NCBI GenBank assembly: GCA_943787265.1
Contig: CALSLT010000013.1
Location: forward strand, 1 to 64,000
Length of the DNA: 64,000 nucleotides
Direction of reading: 5' to 3'
Source of the DNA: an uncultured Planctomycetaceae bacterium
GTDB taxonomy: Bacteria > Planctomycetota > Planctomycetia > Planctomycetales > Planctomycetaceae
The translations under genes and the position numbers were made by a program. This document shows positions 41,595-51,900 of this stretch, one piece after another. The notes beneath the pieces are model-generated. The model was not told the origin of the DNA, did no database searches, and saw only the letters and a program-made list of their open reading frames with translations. The stretch's first letter is position 1. Every line of letters starts with the position of its first letter.

Positions 41595-42983
41595 TTATTC
41601 TTGAAGAAGCAGCGTCTGGCCGTCGCCGAGTGAATCGGCAGGAGTGGTTGTTGCCTGAACTGAGATTTGCGAACCGTCCGTCAGTGCGTCGAGGTTTGTC
41701 ATGACGACCCGGTCGCCTGGTTCGAGGCCTGAGCTGATGAATGCCTGAGCTTCCAAGCGACGTGAGACCTCGACTGGCACTTCGACAGCCTTGCCGTCTC
41801 GTTCGACGAAGACTCGCATGGAGCCAGCATCGTTGCCGATAACGGCTGCTCGCGGCACGACAATGACGTCGGTAAGGATCGGCCCTTCCATCCTTGCCTG
41901 CACAAAGCTGCCCGGTAACAAAGGGACGGCCACTTGCTGTCCGTCCTGTTTGTTCTCAACTTCCACAAACACGTCGATCGTTCGAGTTGCCGTGTCAGCT
42001 TCGGGAGAAACCCGAACGACTCGCCCCGTCCAGCGTGACGACGCGACTTCGTTCTCAGCGAGTTCGACTTTCGGCTGCTCACCAGCCAGTACCAGTTCGG
42101 CCATCTTTGCAAAATCCAATGGGTGAAGAGGGACGGCGATCTCAACCGCATCAATCTGAGTCACTCGGTAAAGCGGCGTGCCCGGCTGCACGTACTGGCC
42201 TTTTTCGACATTCACTTCGGTCAGGACGCCGGTAAACGGAGCACGCACCTCAGTCCGCCGAACATCGATCGACGCCAGTTTTTTTTCTGTTTGAAGTCGA
42301 TCAAGCTGCTTCTGCAGACGTTGCCGTTGTGCCGGAAACAGGGAGTGTTGGTTATCGACTTCGATAAACGCCTGCTCGTAACGACGCTCTTCGAGTTGAG
42401 ACAGCGTGAGCTGATTCTGTGTTACGGTGCCATCTTTGGCGAGCCGCTCCATGCGGGCATGATCATCCTTCGCGGTGTTGTAGTTTCGCGTCGCCGTTTG
42501 CAGTAATCGAGTGTTGTTTTGCTCCTGCTGCTTCAAAGTCTGCAGCTCAGCCACAGCTTCCTCGACGGCATGATCGGCCTGAGCCAGCCGCTCGTGATAA
42601 ACCTCGGGATCGATCGTCAGCAGCACTTCGCCCTCAGTCTGACTCGACCCTGTTTCGAGAATCGGGTCGTTCGGAAAGAACTGCGGCCCTGAAACCGCCT
42701 CACCGACTTTCAACCGCCGGCTGACCGACGCCACTTCGCCAGCGACCTGCGCTGAATAAACAACTTCGCGTTCAGCGACGGCCGATCCAAAGCCTTTGAC
42801 GATCTCCTGAAGATTGACCCGTTGAACCTCAAACACCTCAACATTGAAGATCTTTTCTTCAACCTCTCGCTTCTCCGGCTCTTTTCGCAACGACGCCAGA
42901 CCGACAAAGCCGCCGCCGCCAACCATCAACGCCAGTAGGCAGAGCACCAGGTTGATCGAAATTGAGTCGTGTCTATCAGGCAT
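41595..42983 (-). CDS. RND/HlyD-family periplasmic adaptor (membrane fusion protein)
   Basis: A 462-residue adaptor linking an inner-membrane pump to the outside. The start at 42983 (MPDRHDSISINLVLCLLALM) puts a single N-terminal anchor span first. The lipoyl/barrel-sandwich halves (VVYSAQVAGEVASV near 80, then VRAPFTGVLTEVNVEKGQYVQPG) flank a coiled-coil hairpin rich in Gln and Leu (EEAVAELQTLKQQEQNN). The C-terminal membrane-proximal domain follows. No pump gene is adjacent in this window, so it is an orphan adaptor or its partner lies elsewhere. Confidence 0.9.
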   Translation of the reverse strand: MPDRHDSISINLVLCLLALMVGGGGFVGLASLRKEPEKREVEEKIFNVEVFEVQRVNLQEIVKGFGSAVAEREVVYSAQVAGEVASVSRRLKVGEAVSGPQFFPNDPILETGSSQTEGEVLLTIDPEVYHERLAQADHAVEEAVAELQTLKQQEQNNTRLLQTATRNYNTAKDDHARMERLAKDGTVTQNQLTLSQLEERRYEQAFIEVDNQHSLFPAQRQRLQKQLDRLQTEKKLASIDVRRTEVRAPFTGVLTEVNVEKGQYVQPGTPLYRVTQIDAVEIAVPLHPLDFAKMAELVLAGEQPKVELAENEVASSRWTGRVVRVSPEADTATRTIDVFVEVENKQDGQQVAVPLLPGSFVQARMEGPILTDVIVVPRAAVIGNDAGSMRVFVERDGKAVEVPVEVSRRLEAQAFISSGLEPGDRVVMTNLDALTDGSQISVQATTTPADSLGDGQTLLLQE

Positions 42984-43303
42984 GTTGTCCGTAATTCCGA
43001 AAACCGAAAACTGAGAGCACGAGCCCCAGAGAGGCAACGTCAGCACGTACCAATTCACATGATAGACTCACATGAACGTTTGAGGCTCGCAAGCTTCAGG
43101 AATTATGCGCGAATTCTCAGTGGTGAGAGGCGTCCGTAACCAATCAACACTCACATCAACTGCGTGGTTCCTGACCCGCAAGTCAAGGTTGAGACCGAGT
43201 AGCCATCCCAGTGAAGCAGACTTAGACTCTTTGCCGCACGCTGGCGGGCCACTGGTCGACAGTTTTGGATTCACACCTTCAGCTTGTCCAGACGAACGCG
43301 AAC

Positions 43304-44017
43304 ATGACCGATTCTCACGACACCAATCATCCAGAGCATGATGAGGCTACTGGTTCAGAATCGCCGCTACTGGAGTCACGTATTCGGCCGCCGAACGCCA
43401 TCGAGGCGACGTCCACACGCCTGCTTCGGAACGCTGCAGATGGTGATCAGGTGGCGTGGCGGAAGCTGGTCGAACTTTACGGGCCGATTGTTCGTTACTG
43501 GTGTCGCCGAGCTGGACTGAATCGCTCTGACATTGGCGATGTTTTCTCCGAGACATTTGTGGCTGTCGTCCGTAATCTTCCGAAGTTCGAGCGGCAGGAA
43601 GGTCAGGCGAAATTCCGTGCGTGGCTGAAGACCGTCACGATGAGCAAGGTCGCTGACCACCGAAGTCGGCTTGCAAAGAATCCGGCAGCAGCCGGTGGCT
43701 CGACCGCGATTCGACAGCTGGGAGAAATTGAAGCGGCTTCGGCCTCTGATCCCACAAATGATTCTGCTGCCAACGAAATAACCGATGAAGCATTGGATCA
43801 CTCTGAAGAAGCGTTTCTGGCTCAGCGGATGCTGCAAATAATCCGTGGTGAATTTCGCGAGAAGACCTGGCAGGCATTCTACCGCACGGCAATTGAGGGC
43901 CTGACATCCGCCGAAGCTGCCGCCGAGCTGGACATGACCGCTCTGGCCGTCCGCAAGGCGAAGTCACGAGTGATGCAACGCCTGAAAGAGTCTCTGGGCG
44001 ATTCCGCCCCCGCCTGA
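43304..44017 (+). CDS. ECF sigma factor (sigma-70 region 2 and 4)
   Basis: A 237-residue ECF sigma factor. I start at 43304 (MTDSHDTNHPEHDE). Region 2 (about 40-110) has WRKLVELYGPIVRYWCRRAG, DIGDVFSETFVAVV and FRAWLKTVTMSKVADHRS. Region 4 (about 175-230) has AFYRTAIEGLTSAEAAAELDMTALAVRKAKSRVMQRL as the helix-turn-helix. Planctomycete ECFs of this type are often paired with Ser/Thr kinases. Here the next kinase (48977) carries an N-terminal zinc-finger segment, a plausible anti-sigma part. Confidence 0.9.
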   Translation: MTDSHDTNHPEHDEATGSESPLLESRIRPPNAIEATSTRLLRNAADGDQVAWRKLVELYGPIVRYWCRRAGLNRSDIGDVFSETFVAVVRNLPKFERQEGQAKFRAWLKTVTMSKVADHRSRLAKNPAAAGGSTAIRQLGEIEAASASDPTNDSAANEITDEALDHSEEAFLAQRMLQIIRGEFREKTWQAFYRTAIEGLTSAEAAAELDMTALAVRKAKSRVMQRLKESLGDSAPA

Positions 44018-44335
44018 GCCCTGCCTGGCCTCCGCTCCGAAGTGACTTCCACAGTGGCACGACACTCCGTGTCGTCAGCCCCTGCGCGCCATGCCACGGA
44101 AAGCTGCAAGTGACTCCGAACACATTCATTGCACGTGCATTTTCAACAATTGAGATCCGGACGACCACAATCCAGCTGTGAACCATGCCATCCGCCCGTC
44201 ACAAAACCCAGCCCCTGAGGCCACTCGCGATAACCCATTACCAGCAAGCAACTTACCACCATCGCCACCAGAAATGTCACACCCCCGGGTTTTTCTTCTA
44301 TCTGAATTAAGAACTACCCGACCTGGAGACGCCCG
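44018..44335 (+). other. Intergenic region upstream of the giant repeat protein
   Basis: 318 bases without a real gene. A hairpin with stem ACGACAC/GTGTCGT lies at 44059-44075, near the sigma factor stop, without a T tract. Promoter of the 1515-residue gene is expected here but not resolved. Confidence 0.5.
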
Positions 44336-47300
44336 ATGTTTAATTTTCTTCCTCGCCGCAAGCCACAGGCCCGTCGTCGAACCAACCGTCATGCAGCTCC
44401 TCAGATGGCTGTCGAGAAGCTTCAGTCAAGAGAATTGTTGGCCGCCGATCTTCAAGTACTCGTTTCTGGCGGAATCATGGAAGTCCACGGCACAAACGAG
44501 CCTGACGATATCACAGTCCGGCAAGTCGGTGGTCAGGTTCAGATCGATGGTGTCGAAGGGGCGTGGGACAAGCCTTCTCTGCTTCAGATATTCGGGAAAG
44601 GAGGCGATGACGTCATCCAGAATCAGACAGATATTCCAAGTCAACTCTACGGAGGAGCTGGCCACGATCTGATGGTTGGCGGCGACCAGGCAGATCAAGC
44701 CTTTGGAGGTGCAGGTGCCGACTCGATTCTGGGTGGTCTCGGAAATGACGTCCTTCATGGTAACGGTGGCAAGGACCTACTACTCGGTGAAGAAGGTGCC
44801 GACACGCTGCTGGGAGGTTCCGGTCACGACGTTGTCCGCGGTGGCGCTGGCAACGACAGTCTGCGAGGAATGAGTGGCCACGACACCGTCTATGGCGATG
44901 CCGGCAACGACTCCATTCACGGCAATGCCGGCAATGATGAGATTCATTCTGGAGATGGCGATGACACCGCGCTGGGGGGGGGCGGAAAAGATTGGATCTA
45001 CGGTGGTAGGGGGATTAACGCTTCGTACGGCGGCTCTGGCATTGACGCCCTCATCGCAAGAAACGGCACTGACACTCTCAACGATTCATTCGGTCGCAAC
45101 TCAATACTGGCACTGGAAGAGGATGGTGACTTCTACCGATTCGATGGCAAAGGCGGAAAGACTCTCGTCTGGACGAAGGTGGATTCGTACCTGCCTGCCG
45201 CCAATGGAAACCTGTTTGTCCGTGAGACGAACGGTGACTTCTATCTGATCACACCGGAAGGCGGCCGCACATTGCTGGGAGTGGATATCCAGCAGTACGC
45301 ACCAGGTTTCGATGGAAACGTGCTGGCGTGGGAGGGCAATGGCGACTTCTATCGCTTCACAGACGAAGGAGGAAAGACTCTGGTCTGGACGAAGGTGGAT
45401 TCGTACCTGCCTGCTGCCAATGGAAACCTGTTTGTTCGTGAGACGAACGGTGACTTCTATCTAATCACGCCGGAAGGCGGCCGCACATTGCTGGGAGCGG
45501 ATATCCAGCAGTACGCACCAACGTTCGATGGCAACGTGCTGGCGTGGGAAGGCAATGGCGACTTCTACCGATTCACAGACGAAGGGGGAAAGACTCTAGT
45601 CTGGACGAAGGTAGATTCCTACCTGCCGGTCGCCAACGGCAACCTGTTTGTTCGTGAGACGAACGGCGACTTCTATCTGATCACGCCGGAAGGTGGCAGC
45701 ACGTTGTTGGGCGTGGATATTCAGCAGTACGCACCAGGTTTCGATGGCAACGTGCTGGCGTGGGAAAGCAATGGCGACTTCTATCGTTTCACGGACGAAG
45801 GAGGAGAGACGTTGGTTTGGACGAACGTGGATTCGTACCTGCCGGCCGCCAATGGAAACCTGTTTGTTCGTGAGACGAACGGCGACTTTTACCTGATCAC
45901 GCCGGAAGGTGGCAGCACGTTGTTGGGCGTGGATATTCAGCAGTACGCACCAGGTTTCGATGGCAACGTGCTGGCGTGGGAAAGCAATGGCGACTTCTAT
46001 CGTTTCACGGACGAAGGAGGAAAGACGCTGGTTTGGACGAACGTGGATTCGTACCTGCCGGCCGCCAATGGAAACCTGTTTGTTCGTGAGACGAACGGCG
46101 ACTTTTACCTGATCACGCCGGAAGGTGGCAGCACGTTGTTGGGCGTGGATATTCAGCAGTACGCACCAGGTTTCGATGGCAACGTGCTGGCGTGGGAAAG
46201 CAATGGCGACTTCTTTCGTTTCACGGACGAAGGAGGAAAGACGCTGGTTTGGACGAACGTGGATTCGTACCTGCCGGCCGCCAATGGAAACCTGTTTGTT
46301 CGTGAGACGAACGGCGACTTTTACCTGATCACGCCGGAAGGTGGCAGCACGTTGTTGGGCGTGGATATTCAGCAGTACGCACCAGGTTTCGATGGCAACG
46401 TGCTGGCGTGGGAAAGCAATGGCGACTTCTATCGCTTCACGGACGAAGGAGGAAAGACGTTTCTTCGATCTGACGTGTGGACATTTTCCATGGTTGACGG
46501 CGAACTATTTGTTTTTGCGGGCGACCGCGCAGTCTGGAAGTACACCGGCGAGGGTGACAAGTGGGATCAGATTACCGGCAACGACGTCAATATGATGCTG
46601 GCCGTCAATGGCGAACTCTTCATTCTCCCGGACAACCGTGCGGTCTGGAAGTACACCGGCGAGGGTAACGACTGGGACAGAATCACTGGCAACGATGTCA
46701 ACCTGATGCTGGCCGTCAATGGCGAACTCTTCATTCTCCCGGACAACCGTGCGGTCTGGAAGTACACCGGCGAGGGTAACGACTGGGACAGAATCACTGG
46801 CAACGATGTCAACCTGATGCTGGCCGTCAATGGCGAACTCTTCATTCTCCCGGACAACCGTGCGGTCTGGAAGTACACCGGCGAGGGTAACGACTGGGAC
46901 AGAATCACTGGCAACGATGTCAACCTGATGCTGGCCGTCAATGGCGAACTCTTCATTCTCCCGGACAACCGTGCGGTCTGGAAGTACACCGGCGAGGGTA
47001 ACGACTGGGACAGAATCACTGGCAACGATGTCAACCTGATGCTGGCCGTCAATGGCGAACTCTTCATTCTCCCGGACAACCGTGCGGTCTGGAAGTACAC
47101 CGGCGAGGGTAACGACTGGGACAAGATCACCGGCAACGATGTCACGATGATGGTGGCTGTCGGCGGGGAACTCTTTGTATTACCAACCAATGGAGCTGTC
47201 TGGAGATACATCAGTCAGAGGGACACGTGGGATCAGGTCTCAAGCAACGACGTCAATATGATGTTGGCGGTAGACGGCAATCTCTACATTCGCAGAGACC

Positions 47301-48883
47301 GAACCGTGTGGAAGTACACGGGTAACAATGATGCGTGGGAATCGATCACTGGAAACGACGTGCAAAGCATGTTGGCTGTAGGCGGTCACCTTTATGTCTT
47401 GCCTGATAACAGAGCCGTCTGGAAGTACACAGGTGAGGGTGATGCGTGGGACAAAATCACCGGCTACGACATTCAAATGATGATGACGATGCACGGGAAT
47501 CTCTACATTCTGCCAGACAGCCGATCCATCTGGAAATACACCGGTAATGGTGATGCATGGGATAGAATCACAGGTTACGACGTACAGATGCTGTTACCTG
47601 GTAGGGGTAGAATATTCATTCTACCGGATAATCGTGGAATCTGGGAGTACGATGGCGAAGCGTGGATGCGAATCACGGGCTATGACATCAAAAGCATGGG
47701 GCTGAATGACGATGGGACATTGTTCGCGTACACGGACAACGATGATGTTTACGAGCACGCGTCCGGAACCAACTGGACCCATGTTGCATCAAATATCGAA
47801 GAATTCGGCTATAACGACGAGGGAACGTTGTATTGGGAAGCGGATGGCGGATTCTTCGACGATCTTGGTGACTTCGTCAGTGATAATCTACCGATGCTCT
47901 TGTCTCGCTGGATGGGCGGTGGATTTTCGGCAGTTGGACACGAAGCAATTCGCGTCATGCAGCACGGCGGAGAGTTCAGTTGGGACAATGCTGGTCAGGT
48001 ATACGTCAGAGATGTTGCGATCGGCGCCAGCATCACGGCAAGCGCGTTGACCGGCGGCGTTCTTGCCGGCTCGAGTGCTTCACTGATTACGTCAATGGGG
48101 GCTGGTGCGGCTGGCGGAGCTGCCGGAGCTGCAGCGAGCCAGGCTGTAATGGCTCTCGCCGACCTCACGGGAATTCAGGATGGTTTCGTGTTCGATCCAC
48201 TCGAACTTGTTGAGCAAGGCTTGGCAGGCGGAATCACCGCCGGCATTCGATTGCCCAAAGGGGCCAGACCAGGTTTTGGGGAGCAACTGGCGCTGACTGC
48301 GGCACGTGCTGGAGTGAGGGCCGGAATCAGCACGGTTTTGGGGGTTTTGCAGGGACAAAGATTCGGACAGTCATTTGCTTCATCGTACGCCTCAAACTTC
48401 ACATCTGCAGGGGTCTTCTTTGTCAGTCGCCAAGTAGGAATGATGGGAGAGGACCTGCTACGTTCGGTGTTCTCTGCGAATGCGGAATTGGACGATAGAG
48501 CACTCGAGCTCATTCGAGCAATAAGTGACGCGACAGTCGACATAGAAACGCCGGATTTCCGATCCGATAAGTCTACTCATACATTCGGCTTGAACAGTAA
48601 TGTAGGCCGTGTGATTGTACCGGCGAATCTGATGCCCGAATCACTCGCCGCTGCTTATCCGGTTCAATTAGCAAATCTCAGCTACGCGGCGATCGGTGGT
48701 GGCATTGTCATCGGTGGTGGTGTCTATTTTTATGGAGGACCGGTGCTTAACAACATAAATAACGCAATTGATTGGTGGACGTTGGATTCTAATGGTGCGG
48801 ACAAAGTGAGGAGTTGGTTGAGCAACTGGCGCGACGTTCTAAAGGAAGACGCTGTTCCTGAATATCCCAAGTCGAATCGTTAG
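44336..48883 (+). CDS. Giant surface protein: RTX repeats, two tandem repeat arrays, hydrophobic C-terminal domain
   Basis: 1515 residues. The leader MFNFLPRRKPQARRR...KLQSRELLAAD is LEPR-XLL-like. Residues about 105-245 are RTX calcium repeats (GGAGADSILGG). Residues 264-695 are six 72-residue repeats (GDFYRFTDEGGKTLVWT...). About 733-1120 has 37-residue repeats (AVWKYTGEGNDWDRITGNDV), beta-propeller-like. From about 1195 comes a Gly/Ala-rich hydrophobic region (ITASALTGGVLAGSSASLI, GAGAAGGAAGAAASQAV) and an end segment with WWTLDSNGADKVRSWL, reminiscent of polymorphic-toxin carriers. Function unknown; adhesion or contact-dependent interaction is possible. Confidence 0.75.
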   Translation: MFNFLPRRKPQARRRTNRHAAPQMAVEKLQSRELLAADLQVLVSGGIMEVHGTNEPDDITVRQVGGQVQIDGVEGAWDKPSLLQIFGKGGDDVIQNQTDIPSQLYGGAGHDLMVGGDQADQAFGGAGADSILGGLGNDVLHGNGGKDLLLGEEGADTLLGGSGHDVVRGGAGNDSLRGMSGHDTVYGDAGNDSIHGNAGNDEIHSGDGDDTALGGGGKDWIYGGRGINASYGGSGIDALIARNGTDTLNDSFGRNSILALEEDGDFYRFDGKGGKTLVWTKVDSYLPAANGNLFVRETNGDFYLITPEGGRTLLGVDIQQYAPGFDGNVLAWEGNGDFYRFTDEGGKTLVWTKVDSYLPAANGNLFVRETNGDFYLITPEGGRTLLGADIQQYAPTFDGNVLAWEGNGDFYRFTDEGGKTLVWTKVDSYLPVANGNLFVRETNGDFYLITPEGGSTLLGVDIQQYAPGFDGNVLAWESNGDFYRFTDEGGETLVWTNVDSYLPAANGNLFVRETNGDFYLITPEGGSTLLGVDIQQYAPGFDGNVLAWESNGDFYRFTDEGGKTLVWTNVDSYLPAANGNLFVRETNGDFYLITPEGGSTLLGVDIQQYAPGFDGNVLAWESNGDFFRFTDEGGKTLVWTNVDSYLPAANGNLFVRETNGDFYLITPEGGSTLLGVDIQQYAPGFDGNVLAWESNGDFYRFTDEGGKTFLRSDVWTFSMVDGELFVFAGDRAVWKYTGEGDKWDQITGNDVNMMLAVNGELFILPDNRAVWKYTGEGNDWDRITGNDVNLMLAVNGELFILPDNRAVWKYTGEGNDWDRITGNDVNLMLAVNGELFILPDNRAVWKYTGEGNDWDRITGNDVNLMLAVNGELFILPDNRAVWKYTGEGNDWDRITGNDVNLMLAVNGELFILPDNRAVWKYTGEGNDWDKITGNDVTMMVAVGGELFVLPTNGAVWRYISQRDTWDQVSSNDVNMMLAVDGNLYIRRDRTVWKYTGNNDAWESITGNDVQSMLAVGGHLYVLPDNRAVWKYTGEGDAWDKITGYDIQMMMTMHGNLYILPDSRSIWKYTGNGDAWDRITGYDVQMLLPGRGRIFILPDNRGIWEYDGEAWMRITGYDIKSMGLNDDGTLFAYTDNDDVYEHASGTNWTHVASNIEEFGYNDEGTLYWEADGGFFDDLGDFVSDNLPMLLSRWMGGGFSAVGHEAIRVMQHGGEFSWDNAGQVYVRDVAIGASITASALTGGVLAGSSASLITSMGAGAAGGAAGAAASQAVMALADLTGIQDGFVFDPLELVEQGLAGGITAGIRLPKGARPGFGEQLALTAARAGVRAGISTVLGVLQGQRFGQSFASSYASNFTSAGVFFVSRQVGMMGEDLLRSVFSANAELDDRALELIRAISDATVDIETPDFRSDKSTHTFGLNSNVGRVIVPANLMPESLAAAYPVQLANLSYAAIGGGIVIGGGVYFYGGPVLNNINNAIDWWTLDSNGADKVRSWLSNWRDVLKEDAVPEYPKSNR
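45125..46420 (+). repeat. Six tandem 216-bp coding repeats (72 residues)
   Basis: Units begin at 45125, 45341, 45557, 45773, 45989 and 46205, with a partial seventh at 46421. The last three to four copies are almost identical at the nucleotide level, including synonymous sites, indicating recent duplication or gene conversion. Confidence 0.9.
46532..47700 (+). repeat. Tandem 111-bp coding repeats (37 residues)
   Basis: Copies begin at 46532, 46643, 46754, 46865, 46976 and 47087. The four units from 46643 to 47086 are practically identical in DNA. Further copies to about 47700 are diverged (e.g. NNDAWESITGNDV). An older array with a young expanded core. Confidence 0.88.
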
Positions 48884-48976
48884 ATCAGGCGAGCGTCAGA
48901 ACGCAGTCTTTTAGCACTCAGATGAATTTACGATTGATCGTAAAAGGCTTATGTTATCAACAAAAGGTTGCCAGCA

Positions 48977-51900
48977 ATGAAGACTCAGCAATGCTTTACA
49001 GACCAAGAGTTGAGCGAATTCGATCTGGGAAACCTTGCGGCCCAGCGATTCGAGGAAGTCTCGGAACATATTGACAGTTGCCGAGACTGTACGGAACGGC
49101 TGGGAAGCCTGTCGCCGCAGCCGGACGCGGTACTTGAGCAGCTGCGGATGCCGTTGCCGCAGGAGATTCTCTCCGACGATCAGGAACTGAAAGAATTGGC
49201 CGCGCAGGCCGTTGCACGACTGGATACCGCAGCCATTGCGGCTGGGGATACGTGGGTTGGTGCTCAGGCGGCCTCGCCTGATCTGCAGGCGATGGTCGTC
49301 GAGATTCTGAAGCCCGCGCAGGCTGACGACGAGCTGGGACGGCTGGGAACCTATCGCATCCGGAAAGTGCTGGGCGCCGGTGGAATGGGTGTAGTTTTTC
49401 AGGCGGAAGACACGGTGTTGCACCGGACCGTGGCTCTCAAAGCGATGAAGCCTTCGGTCGGAGCGAACCCGGAGGCCAAAGAACGCTTTTTGCGGGAAGC
49501 TCGCGGTATGGCGGCAATCGAACATGACAACGTCATCACGATCCATCAGGTCGGCGAAGATGACGACGTGCCGTTCCTGGCCATGCAGATGCTCAAAGGC
49601 GAATCACTGGCGGATCGACTGGCTCTGGAAGGGCGTCTGACTGCTGACGAGGCACTGCGGATCGCTCGCGAAGTCGCTAGCGGACTTGAGGCTGCACATC
49701 AGATTGGTTTGGTGCATCGTGACATTAAACCCGACAACATCTGGCTGGAAGCGGACACGGGGCGCGTCAAGATTCTGGACTTTGGACTGGCACGAGCGGT
49801 CGAGGGAGCATCTCAGTTGACGCAGTCCGGGATGATTGTCGGCACGCCAAACTACCTGGCCCCTGAACAAGCAGCCGGAAAAGAAGTGGATGGCCGCAGT
49901 GACCTGTTCAGTCTGGGAGTGGTGCTCTACCAGATGCTCAGTGGCAAGCGACCGTTTGAACGCGATTCACTGATGGCGACGCTGAACGCCATCGGCCATG
50001 ACGCGCCGCCCCCGCTGGATACAAGTTTCGACGATCAGTCATCGGCCACACGCAGCCTTCTTGGACGACTGCTTCAGAAGGAATCGGATCTGCGTTTCTC
50101 GTGCTGTGCTGAAGTCATCAACGCCATCGACCTGGCCCGGACTCAGCCGCAGGTAGTAGCGGCAGTCGACAAAACTCCGCCGAAGAAACGCATCCCGACA
50201 GCTATCCTGAGCGGCGGCATCGCGATCGCTTTACTGGCGGGGATCATCATCACGGTCAAGGATAAAGACGGGAACATCATCTCGAAGCTGTTCGGTCCGG
50301 ATGGGGCGACAGTTGAGGTCACGTCGGGTGACGAGAGTGACACGAAGATCAAGACGGGTGATCCCGATTCACCAGTTCGTCGAGTCGCCGGGCCCAATCC
50401 GATGGACAATCTCGATCCAGCAGCCATTCCCGAAGCGGAACGCTTCTCGTGGCCCCCAAAAGACTTGGTGGCAGTCGTCGGTGAGCACAGGGGACGTGCT
50501 TGGGATGCTGTGCGTCAACTCGCAGTCAGCCCCAACGGCAAAACGGTCGCCAGTCTCGAAGGCTCTAATCGATTTTCCATTCGGTTCCGGGGTGCCGCAA
50601 CAATGAGAGAAACGGGAAGCCTTCCCGGCTCGAATATGAATGGCCCTTTTGCCATTACTCCTGATGGAAGTCGGTTGGTAGCGGATTCGGGGATCTGGAA
50701 TCTGACATACTCTGTGCCTCGTGAAGTTACAAAGTTCGATCAGCGCAATCTGGGACCAGGGGTTCTGTCCCCCGATGGCAAGAAAGTGGCCTATATCATC
50801 GGAGGTAGTAACGATGTATTCGTTTGCGACATAAGTGGAGAAAAACCAGCGGAAGCCGTGCTGCTCACGTCACATTCGGGCAGAGCGTTGCACGTGGCAT
50901 GGTCTCCCGACGGAAAGACTGTGGCCACGGTCGGAGAAGAGCAATCCATTCGGATATGGGACATGACTGGCGATGAGCCAAGCGAACGCGCCATCTTATC
51001 GGAAGATGTTGGTCCAGTTCACCGACTAGAGTTTCTCTCCAACCAGAAAATTGCATCAGCTGCCAGAGACAACACCGTTCGTATATGGGAGCTTTCCGAT
51101 AATGGGGCAAGGCAGACGTCGGTTCTGTCGGAGTCCGCTGGGACTGTCATGGCGATGGCCGTTTCGCCGGACGGCAACGTTCTTGCAACGGCGGGAAGTG
51201 CCAAGGGGGCAGGCAACACAGCAGATTATCCAATCTTTCTCTACGACGTGTCGCGGCCTCGGCCTCAACTGCTGGCTGCCTTAACGGGGCACCGCGCAAC
51301 AGTGATGGCCCTTGTGTTCTCAGCCGACAGTCGGACACTCTACTCGACCGATCGGATGGACACGCCAATCCGCACATGGGACGTAGCGGGAGAGGATTCC
51401 AGTGCACAGCACGTTCCGGTGGGGCACCTTTCGCCTCTTGCGGGAGTTGCGTTCTCTCAAGATGGAGAAACCCTCGCAACGGCCAGTCGCGACGGAGTAC
51501 GAATCTGGGATATGAGCGGTCTGCAACCGACAGAGAAAGCAATCCTGCCGTCTGGTTCCGGATTGCTGAAATTCTCTCCGGACGCCCGATACCTGGCATG
51601 CACTGGTGGAACGGTCTGGGACCTAAATGGCTCCAGACCGGTTGCGATGCGACTAAAGGCATCGCAGGTGGATCTGGCATTTTCGCCGGACGGTCAGACT
51701 CTTGCAACAGGAAACGGTAAGGGGGTCGTCACACTGTGGGACATGAGCGACGGGACTCCCCGGATTCGCACCGAGCTGATGAATCACTCCGGAATCGTGA
51801 CACTCGCTTTTTCTGAGGATGGCACGCTTGCAACGAGTGCGTTTGGCTCCACTGAAAGGAAGTTGCTGCTCTGGGATTTGAATTCTGATAAACCAGAAGT

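Noticed and set aside
46567..47211. A 214-codon minus-strand ORF over the 111-bp repeats
   Set aside because: Its repetitive translation (SLPVILSQSLPSPVYFQ) follows exactly from the repeat on the other strand; the plus-strand gene is clearly the real one.
45125..47700. Regularly spaced repeats considered as a CRISPR array
   Set aside because: Units are long, contiguous without unique spacers, and preserve one open reading frame; they are coding repeats.
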